64,000 nucleotides of DNA from Sporobacter sp963677825 (GCA_963677825.2 CAXXEF010000001.1:1736001-1800000), one strand, 5' to 3'. Positions 1-8,973 are shown, numbered from the stretch's first letter. Notes: generated from the letters alone by a model not told the origin. Made by a program: numbers and translations.

Positions 1-822
1 TCTAATTAGTTGGAGGCTCTCTCTCATCCTTTTGCCTGCATCAGACACTTTCGCATCCGCTTTATTCGGACTAACAGTTCTTACAGCTTCTGACGCATCA
101 AGCGCCATGATCGCTGCTGTAATTGCATGGCCTACGCTGTTGTGAATATCACAGCTTATCTTTTCCCGTTCCTCATAACGCGCAACCTTGTCTGTCATGG
201 TATTTTGAAGTTCAAGTAGCTTGTTCTCTTGCGTAACGCGGTATACGTTTAGCATAAGCGAAGATGTTCTATTGCTTAAGATGATAAAAACAGCGGCAAA
301 GCATAGATAAATTGCAATTCTAGGTAGCGCAGCAAATTGAATTATATTGCGAATACCTTTAAAAGGCTCTAATATTTGAGCAAACATAATATAATGACTG
401 AGTACATGTGCAAGAAAAATGTTGACCACCGATTCTGCGCATATTATTAACATCACTCGTTTATTATAATATAACGCTGCAACAACTGTTGGAAATATCA
501 GAATAAGCATTAACTGGAATGTGAATGCGGCGTAGCTCAGTCCAGAAGCGATGACCGAGCACGTCAGTACCGCATATTTTACCCACGATTTTTCGATTTT
601 CAACACATTAACCAATAGTGTTGGTAACAGCAATGGGAGAACAAGTAACGCAAGCAATCTACTAATGGTTAAGCCAGGTACATACATAATATAAAATTCG
701 CACAGAATGCCAATAATTATCATAATGTATAGCTCAAAACGCAAAGCTTTCGAGGCTAAGCGGTTGACGGCGGATTCATTAATTTTTAGTAGTACCTTAT
801 ATGATTCCAACAAACACACCAC
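1..822 (-). CDS. Sensor histidine kinase, N-terminal part (cut by window edge)
   Basis: Open reading frame entering from the left edge; only the N-terminal ~274 codons are present. The first ~190 residues are very hydrophobic and look like five or six membrane segments. They are followed by a short linker and a dimerisation/phosphoacceptor helix containing CDIHNSVGHAITAAIMAL, which resembles the H-box of HisKA_3 (NarL-partner, LiaS/DesK-like) kinases, with His as the probable phosphorylation site. The ATPase domain would lie beyond the edge. There is no ATG near the start; GTG at 822 or 819 and TTG at 813 follow an in-frame stop at 838–840, so the exact start is uncertain. Ligand and partner regulator are not visible. 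The region is AT-richer than the core genome. Confidence 0.8.
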   Translation of the reverse strand, partial: MVCLLESYKVLLKINESAVNRLASKALRFELYIMIIIGILCEFYIMYVPGLTISRLLALLVLPLLLPTLLVNVLKIEKSWVKYAVLTCSVIASGLSYAAFTFQLMLILIFPTVVAALYYNKRVMLIICAESVVNIFLAHVLSHYIMFAQILEPFKGIRNIIQFAALPRIAIYLCFAAVFIILSNRTSSLMLNVYRVTQENKLLELQNTMTDKVARYEEREKISCDIHNSVGHAITAAIMALDASEAVRTVSPNKADAKVSDAGKRMRESLQLIR

Positions 823-1026
823 ACTATTAATATTTAACTACTAAACGCATACTTCGTAGAATTTTCTCGACGAAATAGAAGATCATCTCAACTTATCTTC
901 TATTATAATTTATATCTGATAAAAAACAAGCGTATGCTATCCGTTGATATTGTATCGGATCGTGTCACGGGTTCAACATATATTGTAAAAATTATTTCCT
1001 TTCGTAAACCAATATTTTAGTTTATT

Positions 1027-1050
1027 TTTTGACCGCAATTTTGACCGCAA
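1027..1050. repeat. Tandem 12-bp repeat (2 copies)
   Basis: TTTTGACCGCAA occurs twice head to tail in the otherwise empty 823–1106 stretch upstream of the histidine kinase. It could be a binding site for a response regulator of the kinase promoter. A related TTGCGGTCA occurs at about 12415 near the other end of the element, which may be chance. Confidence 0.5.
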
Positions 1051-1106
1051 CACAACTAACTTTTTTATGCATTATAATGCACTTTTCATTCTTTGTCGAT
1101 AAATGC

Positions 1107-1141
1107 AAAAACCCGGCAACCATTGCGGTTACCGGTTTTTT
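1107..1141 (-). terminator. Intrinsic terminator, probably the original tRNA-operon terminator
   Basis: Stem arms 1111–1121 and 1127–1136 with T tracts on both sides. On the minus strand it follows the duplicated tRNA-Trp 3' half directly. Before insertion of the element it would therefore have been the terminator immediately downstream of tRNA-Trp. Confidence 0.65.
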
Positions 1142-1191
1142 GTGGCAGGGGCAGAAGGACTTGAACCCTCGGCACGCGGTTTTGGAGACCG
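1140..1191. repeat. Left attachment-site repeat (tRNA-Trp 3' half remnant)
   Basis: Identical over 52 bp to 12523–12574. It covers the anticodon arm through the CCA end of tRNA-Trp but lacks the 5' half, as expected for the distal junction left by integration into a tRNA 3' end. Confidence 0.93.
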
Positions 1192-1299
1192 AACAAACTA
1201 CTTTTGCAGCTTTGAATAGCGTTCAATATCCTTTAGTTTAACCGCATTCTTTTCACTTTGCTTTGATTATCTTATATTAAGTTTTCATTCGTTTTCGCA

Positions 1300-1326
1300 A
1301 AATTAAACCCATAATGAACCCAAATG
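1300..1326. repeat. Left putative integrase arm-binding site
   Basis: Contains two direct AACCCA boxes separated by about five bases. A near-identical pair lies at 12431–12457 in the same orientation. Each is about 65–110 bp inside an element end, the position of the arm sites bound by the N-terminal domain of Tn916-type integrases. Confidence 0.65.
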
Positions 1327-1353
1327 AATTATATCTATTATTTATCTATCTTT

Positions 1354-1396
1354 ATGGTAGATACGGTTATCATAAGTCATAAGTGTTATTTATGTT
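1354..1396. repeat. Repeat R1, copy 1 (duplicate of rep 3' end)
   Basis: 43-bp segment matching 7665–7707 with three mismatches. Its right part also matches the 3' end of rep (9584–9613, about 27 of 30 positions). It lies downstream of the C39-like gene. Copies of a gene's tail at cargo boundaries suggest repeated insertion or exchange next to rep. Confidence 0.75.
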
Positions 1397-1468
1397 GTAC
1401 TATACCATAATAATTTTAACTTCACAACGTTTGTAGCATCTTATAAGGGCACGTCCATGAGGATATCC

Positions 1469-2083
1469 TTATTTGCGTTCAAGCAGGCAACATTCACGCT
1501 CATCCATACTTGCCATACTATATTTTTCAAAATTATATGAATCTAGCCGCTCTCGCTTTATTCTCAGATTTGCACCCTCTTTGTTTTCACTACCGAGCCA
1601 TTCTAAGTATTTCGCGTCTTCACCCCTAAATGGCGTGCTTCTAAAATATGGGTCAAATAATAGCACCCACTCGCTATCGTTTCTATCAACACCTAATAAG
1701 AGCATGTAATGCATAAGGGCGGTCTTAGCTCTGCCTGCGTTGACTCGCAGTAAAGCTACACCGCCCCTGTTTATACAAGATATTATCTTATTGCCTTTAC
1801 GTAGATGTATTTGTTCTTCCGCTAGATACTCGCATCTCTTAAACGCGAATTTCTCACTTCGGAACAATTCTAGCCATTGCATTATTAATTGAACTGCTAA
1901 ACACGATGTTCCTTGTTTACCGCATTCCCCATATTGGTTTATGGTATCAAGTGCAAAAATCATAATCTTTTGAATAGCCGCAGGTGGTATCTCGTTCTGC
2001 TTGAATAGATATTGAAATGCATTAATAAATGTCGTTGGCACACAATCATACTCAGTCGCCTGATACCGAAACGGAACTTTCAA
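1469..2083 (-). CDS. C39-like papain-fold cysteine protease family protein
   Basis: Small cytosolic protein with the elements of a peptidase C39-like (papain-fold) domain: an N-terminal Cys in YDCVPTT (residue 14 from the proposed start), a His in ALMHYMLLLGVD (about 125) and an Asp in LLFDPY (about 144). No signal peptide or transporter domain is seen, so it is not a bacteriocin exporter. The frame is open upstream to 2155, but a likely promoter (TTGCGA 2150–2155, 18-bp spacer, TACAAT 2126–2131) overlaps that part. A TTG at 2083 behind AAAGGGGG is therefore the better start, giving about 204 residues. It is the last gene at the left end of the element. Substrate unknown; a protease effector or immunity role is only a guess. 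Confidence 0.6.
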   Translation of the reverse strand: MKVPFRYQATEYDCVPTTFINAFQYLFKQNEIPPAAIQKIMIFALDTINQYGECGKQGTSCLAVQLIMQWLELFRSEKFAFKRCEYLAEEQIHLRKGNKIISCINRGGVALLRVNAGRAKTALMHYMLLLGVDRNDSEWVLLFDPYFRSTPFRGEDAKYLEWLGSENKEGANLRIKRERLDSYNFEKYSMASMDERECCLLERK

Positions 2084-2125
2084 GACAGCTCTAACCCCCT
2101 TTACTACAATACTTTTATTAACTAT

Positions 2126-2155
2126 ATTGTAGCATAAGTGGCGTTTACCTCGCAA
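2126..2155 (-). promoter_or_regulatory. Promoter of the C39-like gene
   Basis: TTGCGA (-35, 2150–2155) and TACAAT (-10, 2126–2131) with an 18-bp spacer, reading toward the C39-like gene. It starts at the edge of repeat R2. Confidence 0.5.
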
Positions 2156-2202
2156 ATCGAGCCGTTTCTCGCCACTGTAAGCGTTACTCGTCTAACACCC
2201 CT
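2151..2202. repeat. Repeat R2, copy 1
   Basis: The first 23 bp are identical to 7751–7773, and weaker similarity continues for about 80 bp. Each copy lies just 3' of a cargo gene (the 64-residue protein and the PD-(D/E)XK nuclease). At the other site R1 and R2 are adjacent; here the C39-like gene sits between them. Confidence 0.7.
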
Positions 2203-2259
2203 AAACTATTACCTCCGAAGCGGTTCAAGCCATTTCAGAGCGCGCTGTAAAGCGGATTT

Positions 2260-2454
2260 TTATTCACTTATACAAGGTTTACAATAAGGGCAATCAATTA
2301 AAGTATATCCAACTTCTTTATAGGCTTTTTCTTCAGCCATATCATAATTTACAAAATAAGATTTTTCCATTTCCGTATCAACTAACTGGTCAAAGAGTTC
2401 CTTGTTTTTTGGCTCTCTGTATTTTCCTGTGTCTTTACAATGGATGCATTTCAT
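2260..2454 (-). CDS. Small Cys-pair (zinc-ribbon-like) protein
   Basis: About 64 residues with an N-terminal CIHC and a C-terminal CPYC pair, the spacing expected for a four-cysteine zinc site. The chosen ATG at 2454 has AAGGTGG at good distance; an upstream in-frame GTG at 2466 overlaps that Shine–Dalgarno sequence. No further domain is visible. It lies in the cargo region between the YaaC-like and C39-like genes on the same strand. Function unknown. Confidence 0.55.
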   Translation of the reverse strand: MKCIHCKDTGKYREPKNKELFDQLVDTEMEKSYFVNYDMAEEKAYKEVGYTLIDCPYCKPCISE

Positions 2455-2579
2455 GTTCCTCGCCACCTTACATTTACGCTCCCCTGACTATTCAGTTCAC
2501 ACGATCTCTAAGATAGGACGCTCCACAGTTATTACAAAAAGGAAAGCTTAGCGTCCTTGAAGAAAGCTATTATATATGC

Positions 2580-3638
2580 CTATTTTTTATACCCAGAAGT
2601 CATTATGTCAGCATCTGTCATCTCGCAGCTTATTTCATCAATAAACTGATATAAAGCATTATCTACGAATTCGTTAATCAGCCAGTTTTGTTTGGTTTTC
2701 ATCATTGTATCGAATTTTTCTGGGTTATATCTTGTCAATTCACTTAGCCAGTGCATAACCGCAAAAATGAGAGGTAAGGAATTCCTGTTTAGAATACTCG
2801 AATTTGTAGGTATCTCCTTCTTGATATACCACAAACGCATATCGCCAAAAATATAATGCATATACTTGCGTACTTTACTATGGTATTTTGAAAGATTTCG
2901 CAACCTTTCTTTTTTATCGCCGTGAATATCCCACTTAAAACGATCTTTTTGCCGCAAAAGATATTTACCACTATCTTTATATTCGACTTTTTCAAATCGT
3001 TTAGGAATCCATCTTAAGGAGTTTCCATTCGCATAGCGCTCGTCAACTTGGAACTGTACCCAGCCCTTTTTTAGCTCAGTATCGATCATGAAATTTATAT
3101 CTCTGATAGGTATAAACAGCTCTGGACACTGGTAAGTAATCGAAAACGTCCTGTGAACACAAGGGATATTATAAAGTAAATCATAAATAGAGTATGACTT
3201 TTTTTCAGCCACCTCTCCAAGATATCTTGAAAGTTCACACAAGACACCACTTCCTAAAAATAGCGCCTGAGCATCTTTAAGGTTATTGGTCTTCCATTGT
3301 TTTCTATCGGAAGTTATACCGTGTGACAAATTGTCAAAATCAATCGAGTCTGATCCGTTTATTGCCAATAATGCTTTTGTGGCATTTAAGCAACTATAAT
3401 ACGATGTTAAAGGGCGAGACTCAATCGGTAAACCTTCAGATGCTTTAAAGAAATTACAGGATTGATTCCAATAAAATAGCGCTCGTTTTGCCTTATATGA
3501 GTTCTGTCGCTTTAACCATAATTCGACATATTTCCACGCCGAATTAGTCAATACCGTTTTTACGGTATAGTCAGCACTAGTAATTGGCTTCATAAGGTGT
3601 ATAACTTTTGAATTTATCTCAAGTGATTTTATTGCCAT
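2580..3638 (-). CDS. YaaC-like protein
   Basis: 352 residues, soluble. The N-terminal third (around residues 45–95) has the pattern of the YaaC-like family: a Trp/Tyr-rich helix region, then RPLTSYYSCLNATKALL, close to the family's Pl-YYg-lnL-Kall signature. The family's function is not established. AAGGAG lies at normal distance from the ATG at 3638. It follows the Hachiman genes in the same orientation, separated by one small gene. Whether it takes part in defence is unknown; its place beside hamAB on a mobile element makes that a reasonable guess. The family call rests on motif recognition only. Confidence 0.55.
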   Translation of the reverse strand: MAIKSLEINSKVIHLMKPITSADYTVKTVLTNSAWKYVELWLKRQNSYKAKRALFYWNQSCNFFKASEGLPIESRPLTSYYSCLNATKALLAINGSDSIDFDNLSHGITSDRKQWKTNNLKDAQALFLGSGVLCELSRYLGEVAEKKSYSIYDLLYNIPCVHRTFSITYQCPELFIPIRDINFMIDTELKKGWVQFQVDERYANGNSLRWIPKRFEKVEYKDSGKYLLRQKDRFKWDIHGDKKERLRNLSKYHSKVRKYMHYIFGDMRLWYIKKEIPTNSSILNRNSLPLIFAVMHWLSELTRYNPEKFDTMMKTKQNWLINEFVDNALYQFIDEISCEMTDADIMTSGYKK

Positions 3639-3662
3639 ACATCAAGCTCCTTATGAAATCCC

Positions 3663-3920
3663 TTATTCCAAGATACCTTTTTTCTTCGGCACAAGTTCCC
3701 ACGCTCTTACGCCCTTAGAAGTGTCGAGCTCATATTCCATATTGCATTTGTCACAGCTGATATAGACATTGTGCTCCCTAAATCCGGGTATGTTATCATG
3801 CTCTTCTACAACTTTACCCTTTCCACAGGGACATTCATACTCATAGCGTTCAGTGCTGCCATCTCCCGCACCATAGCCGGGATGAGATTCCTCGCTGGAA
3901 TAAATCTTTTTTGTATGCAT
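3663..3920 (-). CDS. Small Cys-rich protein downstream of hamB
   Basis: 85 residues with CPCG in the middle and CDKC towards the C-terminus, suggesting a zinc ribbon. AAAGGTG precedes the ATG. It starts 48 bp after the hamB stop on the same strand, so it could be co-transcribed with Hachiman. No function recognised. It may be a third, accessory gene of this defence cluster or unrelated cargo. Confidence 0.6.
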   Translation of the reverse strand: MHTKKIYSSEESHPGYGAGDGSTERYEYECPCGKGKVVEEHDNIPGFREHNVYISCDKCNMEYELDTSKGVRAWELVPKKKGILE

Positions 3921-3967
3921 AGTTACACACCTTTCTCTATATATAAAAACATTTTGCCTATTCTATG

Positions 3968-6511
3968 CTAAATCATAAAATCTAATTGCACCTTAATCCA
4001 ATACGGTAGATTCCCATAATTCCGAAATATAACATTCCTTATTTCGTTTTCAATTTCAGCTGGATTTTGTAGATCGATTTTTAGTTTACTAAACAAATGA
4101 GAATTTAGAAAAATTGCAGTTTCTCGCGGTATTCCAATCTCGATCATCCTTCTTGTAAACGGTTTATATGCTCCAGTTTGCATACAAAGAAGGAAGACAC
4201 TTTCAGGCTTAAATATATCGAAAACAGGCTTTAATAAGAGAGGCACATTGAAAGATACATATTGCTGCAATAGGTTAATCATTTTATCAATATTTTCTGT
4301 TGCATCATCACCCGCATATCTATCACCACTGAGAATTTCTGATAAGGGTTTTTCGCATGACCAATCCATACACGCGCTACACAACGCAGACCTGCCACTG
4401 CCATTACGATGCACTTCTGGAATATACCGAATATACATTGAATTTGTAGATGGGTTATCTCGTAAGAATTTAAGCATATCATCAAGTCTTGCTCTAGCTC
4501 CCCTTTCTGTCGGAATGTTCGGTAAAGACTTGACACTTAGTTCATTATAAATCGTATTTAATACTAAAGGGTCCCAATAACGATTTTTATAGCACACTTC
4601 CTTTGGGACATCAATCGTATTCAGCTTATATATCATAGCGGCAACTTGTTCCTTGGTAAGAGGAATACCTACTTGATTCATTTTTTCTTTTGCAGCATCA
4701 CCATATCGTAATACTGTTTGTCGAATATACGAAACCAAATACCCGTATTTTTGCATATCAAAATCAACATGTCTATTTTTATCTATTGCATCATGGATGG
4801 CATCTTTGAACTCTTCATACTTTTCGCCATATCCAGTAGGTATTTCTAATGTGGTATCTTCAAACAGATCCATTTGGTCATATTCATCGAGACCATCAAA
4901 ACCACTTTCATCCAAAACGAATGTTCGTCCAACAAAATCTTTTAGTAACCGTCCAGCACGTCCTCGTAAGTTTGCCATTTCATATGAAGACAACTCAGCA
5001 GAATTACTTGATTTCTTTATATATAGATGCGGGTTTCGAACTATAACATTTTGTGCAGGCATATTAACCCCTTGCATCAATGTTGTAGTACACACGACTT
5101 TCTTAATCATTTTTTCGGCAATAGCCTTTTCAAGCGTGCGACGCACATGCATTGGAAGTTTTCCGTGATGATATCCAACACCGCTTTTTAGCGTGGTACA
5201 CATTGCATAATTTCTATTAATTGTTTCTGCATAATAATTGATTAAGTCTTTTAAGGCGTCATCCGATTCTGTACCTTCATCAGAAATTGCTGTTGCTATG
5301 TTTTTTGCAGTATCTGATGTAGGTGCAAATATTATGTTTTGATCTCTATTGCCAATATTATCAATAAAGGTTTTTAAATACCCCATATACTCATCGGTAT
5401 AATACTTTTTCCCATACCCGGCAATATAAGATTTGTTAATTATTTCTCTAGAGAATGCTTCCGATATCAGGGCGCAGTACTGCTTCAAATAGTATTTATT
5501 TTTATCCCTTTTAATACTATAAGTTAAATTAAGGACTGGGCTGACCGATGTTCTTAATTCGAGAGTAGCATCACCAAAAATTTTCTCGCCGAGTTCATCT
5601 ATATCCTCAATTCTTGGCCCTGACATAATAATTTGTTCAATGTTATCCTTCTGCCGGAACTCGATTAAAGTATCGAATAATATTTTTGCACGCAGATCAT
5701 TTGAATGATGGATTCTTTCAATATTCTGTATTTCGTCAGCAATAAGTATTAGCTTTTTGCCAAACGCTGTTTCTTCATTTGAAAAAGCGCCTAATGCCTT
5801 TTCTTGAGTCAGAACATATATAGTTGAAGAATCAGTCGTATTGTTCGGGATAAAGCTGTTTACAATTTTGTAGTTAATAATCCCAAGCTTCTTAAGCATT
5901 TTATTATAATCCTCAGTTACCTGATTGAGCAAACTCAAAGTGGGGACGATATATACAATATCAACTTTATCGGTGACTAAACGAGAAATTGTTTTTAATA
6001 GCAATACAAAAGATTTTCCTGCAGAAGTAGGCGCAGATATACCTATTAGTTTATTTGTATCCATTGCATCCCATATATCTTTTTGAAAATCAGTTAGCAT
6101 GAAGCTATGTTCGTTAATAATAATTTCATTTCGTTGTTGTTCGAGTGTCAAGGTAAGCATATCTAAGAAACTATTTGGTCTGAAAAATCTGTCGCCACTT
6201 TTTGAAAACTCATCGTCAATTATGATGGCGGAAGTCGGATAGCCTAAACGAGTTAGAATCTTTAGTACAAAGTTTTTAATGTCATACTTTGTTTTATCAA
6301 TGTGCTCCCACATAAGCGCAATAACCGTTATTACATAATTCTGACGATTATTTTTCCTCATCGTTGTCAGATAATCTAAGCAACGAATAGTATCCATAAT
6401 TAGCTCATAATCCGCCTCTGCCGAATACGAAATGAATTTCGCTTTATCGGCAATAGCATAGTACTCAATTACAAGCCATCTTTTCAAAACAGAATTAATA
6501 AGCTCCTTCAT
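3968..6511 (-). CDS. hamB: Hachiman defence helicase HamB
   Basis: 847-residue superfamily 2 (DEAD/DEAH, Ski2-like) helicase. Visible motifs: SAPTSAGKS (Walker A, about 159–167), IVPTLSLL (Ia), ADEIQ (motif II, about 259–263), TTTLMQGVNMPAQ (motif V region) and NLRGRAGR (motif VI, about 515–522). About 140 residues precede the helicase core and about 320 follow it. It lies 20 bp downstream of hamA with its own AAGGGA Shine–Dalgarno sequence, forming the two-gene Hachiman order. In characterised systems HamB senses abnormal DNA and releases the HamA nuclease; that role is taken from family knowledge. No frameshift or missing motif is seen, so the system looks intact. Confidence 0.85.
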   Translation of the reverse strand: MKELINSVLKRWLVIEYYAIADKAKFISYSAEADYELIMDTIRCLDYLTTMRKNNRQNYVITVIALMWEHIDKTKYDIKNFVLKILTRLGYPTSAIIIDDEFSKSGDRFFRPNSFLDMLTLTLEQQRNEIIINEHSFMLTDFQKDIWDAMDTNKLIGISAPTSAGKSFVLLLKTISRLVTDKVDIVYIVPTLSLLNQVTEDYNKMLKKLGIINYKIVNSFIPNNTTDSSTIYVLTQEKALGAFSNEETAFGKKLILIADEIQNIERIHHSNDLRAKILFDTLIEFRQKDNIEQIIMSGPRIEDIDELGEKIFGDATLELRTSVSPVLNLTYSIKRDKNKYYLKQYCALISEAFSREIINKSYIAGYGKKYYTDEYMGYLKTFIDNIGNRDQNIIFAPTSDTAKNIATAISDEGTESDDALKDLINYYAETINRNYAMCTTLKSGVGYHHGKLPMHVRRTLEKAIAEKMIKKVVCTTTLMQGVNMPAQNVIVRNPHLYIKKSSNSAELSSYEMANLRGRAGRLLKDFVGRTFVLDESGFDGLDEYDQMDLFEDTTLEIPTGYGEKYEEFKDAIHDAIDKNRHVDFDMQKYGYLVSYIRQTVLRYGDAAKEKMNQVGIPLTKEQVAAMIYKLNTIDVPKEVCYKNRYWDPLVLNTIYNELSVKSLPNIPTERGARARLDDMLKFLRDNPSTNSMYIRYIPEVHRNGSGRSALCSACMDWSCEKPLSEILSGDRYAGDDATENIDKMINLLQQYVSFNVPLLLKPVFDIFKPESVFLLCMQTGAYKPFTRRMIEIGIPRETAIFLNSHLFSKLKIDLQNPAEIENEIRNVIFRNYGNLPYWIKVQLDFMI

Positions 6512-6531
6512 GTGTTTCCCTTACCTTGTCC

Positions 6532-7446
6532 CTATATTAGTTTTTGAAATTCTTGTGCTAGTTGTTCCAAATCCCATACCGGAAAAGCTATATAGGTGAT
6601 ACGATTCAATATTGGATTGTTTTGTATGTCTATTTTGTTGTTATCAAATTTGCAATAGCGGTCACATATAATTTTTTCTATCTGCTCCAAGATATCTGCC
6701 TGATTTGTGATATTGAGCTTGTTTGTTTCGTTATATGTAATAATACTAACTAGATGTACTTCTACATTTTCCATCGTGCCGTTTAAGTATGACTCCGCCA
6801 CTTTATTCATTTCAGGGTCAAGGAAGTCTTCATGTACATAAAGATTCATTTCCTTTTTATGCTTTTTATATGTATCTAAGATGCTTTCCAAAGCCATTTC
6901 AAACGCAGTATTAAATCTATAACTTCTGGTGTATGTTTTTGCTTCACCCAGAATAATGATATTTTTGTTAGTTTCAACTTTATAATGGATAGCATCAGCC
7001 CCAAAGCGTTCATGCTCAGGTGATGTAAGAATGGGCATTTTTCGCAGGATAGGCACCGCATGAAAATATTGTTGAATGAAGTGAAATAAAAGAAGTTCAC
7101 CAAACTGCCCCTGAATAAGCAATTTAGTGTTGTCGCCCGTTCTGAATTTTTGATGCGCCTTTCTAAGGAGTTCTGAGTATGCGGCACGTTCGCTTTTTCC
7201 TGTACCTACTAAAGTCCTAATCATCTCCGAATACTTCTCAGAGCTATATACCCAATCCATTACTGAGTCAACCAATTCATTTATAAACTCATCACGCATT
7301 TCGGATAAGTCTTGATATTTTATACAAGCACCTAAATGCTCTTTGTCGTTGGGTAAAATATCAAATCTCTGTTGTATAACATGAATCTTATTAAATAGAG
7401 AATTATTATCAATCAGCCGTTTTAAAATATCTTCTTTGGTCATCAT
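6532..7446 (-). CDS. hamA: Hachiman defence nuclease HamA (DUF1837)
   Basis: 304-residue protein of the DUF1837/HamA type. The C-terminal half holds a PD-(D/E)XK-like signature: E117 in GQFGELLLF, D151 in FGADAIHYK, then E168 and K170 in LGEAKTY. HamA is the nuclease effector of Hachiman and is held in check by HamB until phage or damaged DNA is sensed (family knowledge). GAGGAG precedes the tandem ATG ATG start. It is followed after 20 bp by hamB. Identification rests on the DUF1837-like nuclease motif together with the helicase partner; all expected active-site residues are present. Confidence 0.83.
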   Translation of the reverse strand: MMTKEDILKRLIDNNSLFNKIHVIQQRFDILPNDKEHLGACIKYQDLSEMRDEFINELVDSVMDWVYSSEKYSEMIRTLVGTGKSERAAYSELLRKAHQKFRTGDNTKLLIQGQFGELLLFHFIQQYFHAVPILRKMPILTSPEHERFGADAIHYKVETNKNIIILGEAKTYTRSYRFNTAFEMALESILDTYKKHKKEMNLYVHEDFLDPEMNKVAESYLNGTMENVEVHLVSIITYNETNKLNITNQADILEQIEKIICDRYCKFDNNKIDIQNNPILNRITYIAFPVWDLEQLAQEFQKLI

Positions 7447-7579
7447 ATAAATCTCCTCAATTAATTAACTTCACATTATTACTATAACAAGACGAATTTA
7501 TATAGTTGCTAACATAATAACATTAAATAGTTCAGTTGTTAATACATGTAAATGAATATAGCTCCGGTTTAACAAGAAA

Positions 7580-7611
7580 ATAGTCTTGAAACCTATCTGT
7601 TTCAAGACTAT
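7580..7611 (-). terminator. Hairpin with perfect 13-bp stem
   Basis: Arms 7580–7592 and 7599–7611 with a 6-base loop; on the minus strand the stem is followed by a short T-rich stretch (TTTCTTG). It probably ends transcription from the nuclease gene before the Hachiman operon. The rest of 7447–7861 holds repeats R1 and R2 but no gene. Confidence 0.6.
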
Positions 7612-7664
7612 TGAATATGTTCGAATAAACCTAACTTGAACGCTTGGGACATTTGCCAAACTAA

Positions 7665-7707
7665 ATGATAGATTTGGTTATCATAAGTCATAAGTGTTAT
7701 TTATGTT
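7665..7707. repeat. Repeat R1, copy 2
   Basis: Matches 1354–1396 at 40 of 43 positions and, in part, the 3' end of rep. It separates the nuclease module (7.7–9.5 kb) from the Hachiman/YaaC/C39 module. Confidence 0.75.
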
Positions 7708-7750
7708 ATATTGCCGCAATACAGGCTTATAGCCAATGCAGGGCATACTT

Positions 7751-7802
7751 CGCAAATCGAGCCGTTTCTCGCCCCTGTGAGCACTTTCTTCTCTAGCACC
7801 CC
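7751..7802. repeat. Repeat R2, copy 2
   Basis: Counterpart of 2151–2202: 23 bp identical, then similar. It lies 44 bp right of R1 copy 2 and just beyond the 3' end of the nuclease gene. Confidence 0.7.
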
Positions 7803-7861
7803 ATTAACCTTACCCACGACGCACTCAAGCCTTGTCACGCGCGTATTTTAGGGGTTCTCCA

Positions 7862-8911
7862 TTAATTCAGACTATTAAGCAAACTTTGAAACTCTTGAGC
7901 TATTACTTTATCTGCCTCAAACACATCATACTTTTTTATTCTATAATAGTCTCCATTGCCCTCCCAACCTAAGTATTCTAGCTTTCTATCCAGTAGGCTT
8001 TTTTCAAGCAACTTTTTTTGGTTTTCTGTGGCTCCATCAATACCAACTAGTATGTCGCACTCTTTTGTGTCAGCATATATAACCCAATGTACAGGTGCTC
8101 CGATCTGCTTCACATCGTTATTCGTTAAGTAATATTCTGCGGAACAGTCATCATAGCTAACAGAGAACGTACCTTCGGCCAAGGTGCTATCAAAAGAAAC
8201 CATATTCATAATAGACTGCAATTTGGCTTTTAAGGATTTAGGTAGCGCTTTTCTCGCTTTAAGCAACGTGTCAATAGCCTTTTCATTCTCATTATAAAAG
8301 TCAATAAATTCTCTGTCCAAACTTACCCCTCCGTGCAATTCGTCGATTGTCCTAATAAAATCGTTCAGAATAACAATCCATTTCGTATTTGCATTTACTA
8401 CATAAGCTCCAAGATTTTTTCTTATAGTCGCGAGAAGCATTGAGTATGTCACGTTAACAAAGGCTGAATTACCTGCATTTTCACTATGAATCGTAAGTAA
8501 TATGAAAACAGGCTTTTTTTCGCCTTGCTTGTTAAGACGGTTTATATGCGCCTCATAGTCTCCCAATGGATTATTAAGGCTGCTAAACACTTTATTTTCG
8601 ATTGCAATTAAGTGCTTATCGGTTTCTATAAAAATATCAATCCTATTTCCCTTTTCCGTTAGCACTTCCCGTTCAACAATTTCGGTCGAACGACAATTTA
8701 TATCAACCCCTGCACATTCAAGCAATGACCGAATAAACAGACTGCCAAAATCGTGCGTTTCTTCGGTATTGAAGAAAAAAGCCAAAACATTGCTGCAAAC
8801 ATTTTCTAGGTGCGGGTAATCCGTCAGCTGCATAAATGTTTGCTCTGTTTTAGCGGTTACAATATTCAAACGGTCAAACGCTTGTATCATCATATTAAGA
8901 TCCGTATACAT
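7862..8911 (-). CDS. PD-(D/E)XK nuclease family protein (PDDEXK_4-like)
   Basis: 349 residues from the ATG at 8911, which has GAGGTGG at normal distance. The N-terminal third carries the nuclease core: E-rich strand VEREVL, then NRIDIFIE with the catalytic Asp (about 92), followed by IAIENKV giving Glu (about 105) and Lys (about 107). This layout is typical of the PDDEXK_4 group found in defence islands. The C-terminal half has no recognised domain. The gene is divergent from the repressor at 9056, and its -10 box overlaps a palindrome at 8941–8956. Likely a stand-alone defence or element-maintenance nuclease; the target is unknown. Confidence 0.72.
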   Translation of the reverse strand: MYTDLNMMIQAFDRLNIVTAKTEQTFMQLTDYPHLENVCSNVLAFFFNTEETHDFGSLFIRSLLECAGVDINCRSTEIVEREVLTEKGNRIDIFIETDKHLIAIENKVFSSLNNPLGDYEAHINRLNKQGEKKPVFILLTIHSENAGNSAFVNVTYSMLLATIRKNLGAYVVNANTKWIVILNDFIRTIDELHGGVSLDREFIDFYNENEKAIDTLLKARKALPKSLKAKLQSIMNMVSFDSTLAEGTFSVSYDDCSAEYYLTNNDVKQIGAPVHWVIYADTKECDILVGIDGATENQKKLLEKSLLDRKLEYLGWEGNGDYYRIKKYDVFEADKVIAQEFQSLLNSLN

Positions 8912-8940
8912 AGACAACCCACCTCAAGCAATTAATGCAG

Positions 8941-8973
8941 GTGTAGTATAATACACTACCGCTCATATCGCAA
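8941..8973 (-). promoter_or_regulatory. Nuclease promoter with overlapping palindromic operator
   Basis: On the minus strand TTGCGA (8968–8973), a 17-bp spacer and TATACT (8945–8950) read toward the PD-(D/E)XK gene. A palindrome GTGTA–6 nt–TACAC (8941–8945 and 8952–8956) covers the -10 box. The divergent Cro/CI-like protein is the obvious candidate ligand. Confidence 0.6.

Noticed and set aside
1029..1241. Small plus-strand reading frame across the left att site
   Set aside because: It runs through a terminator and the tRNA remnant and has no ribosome binding site.
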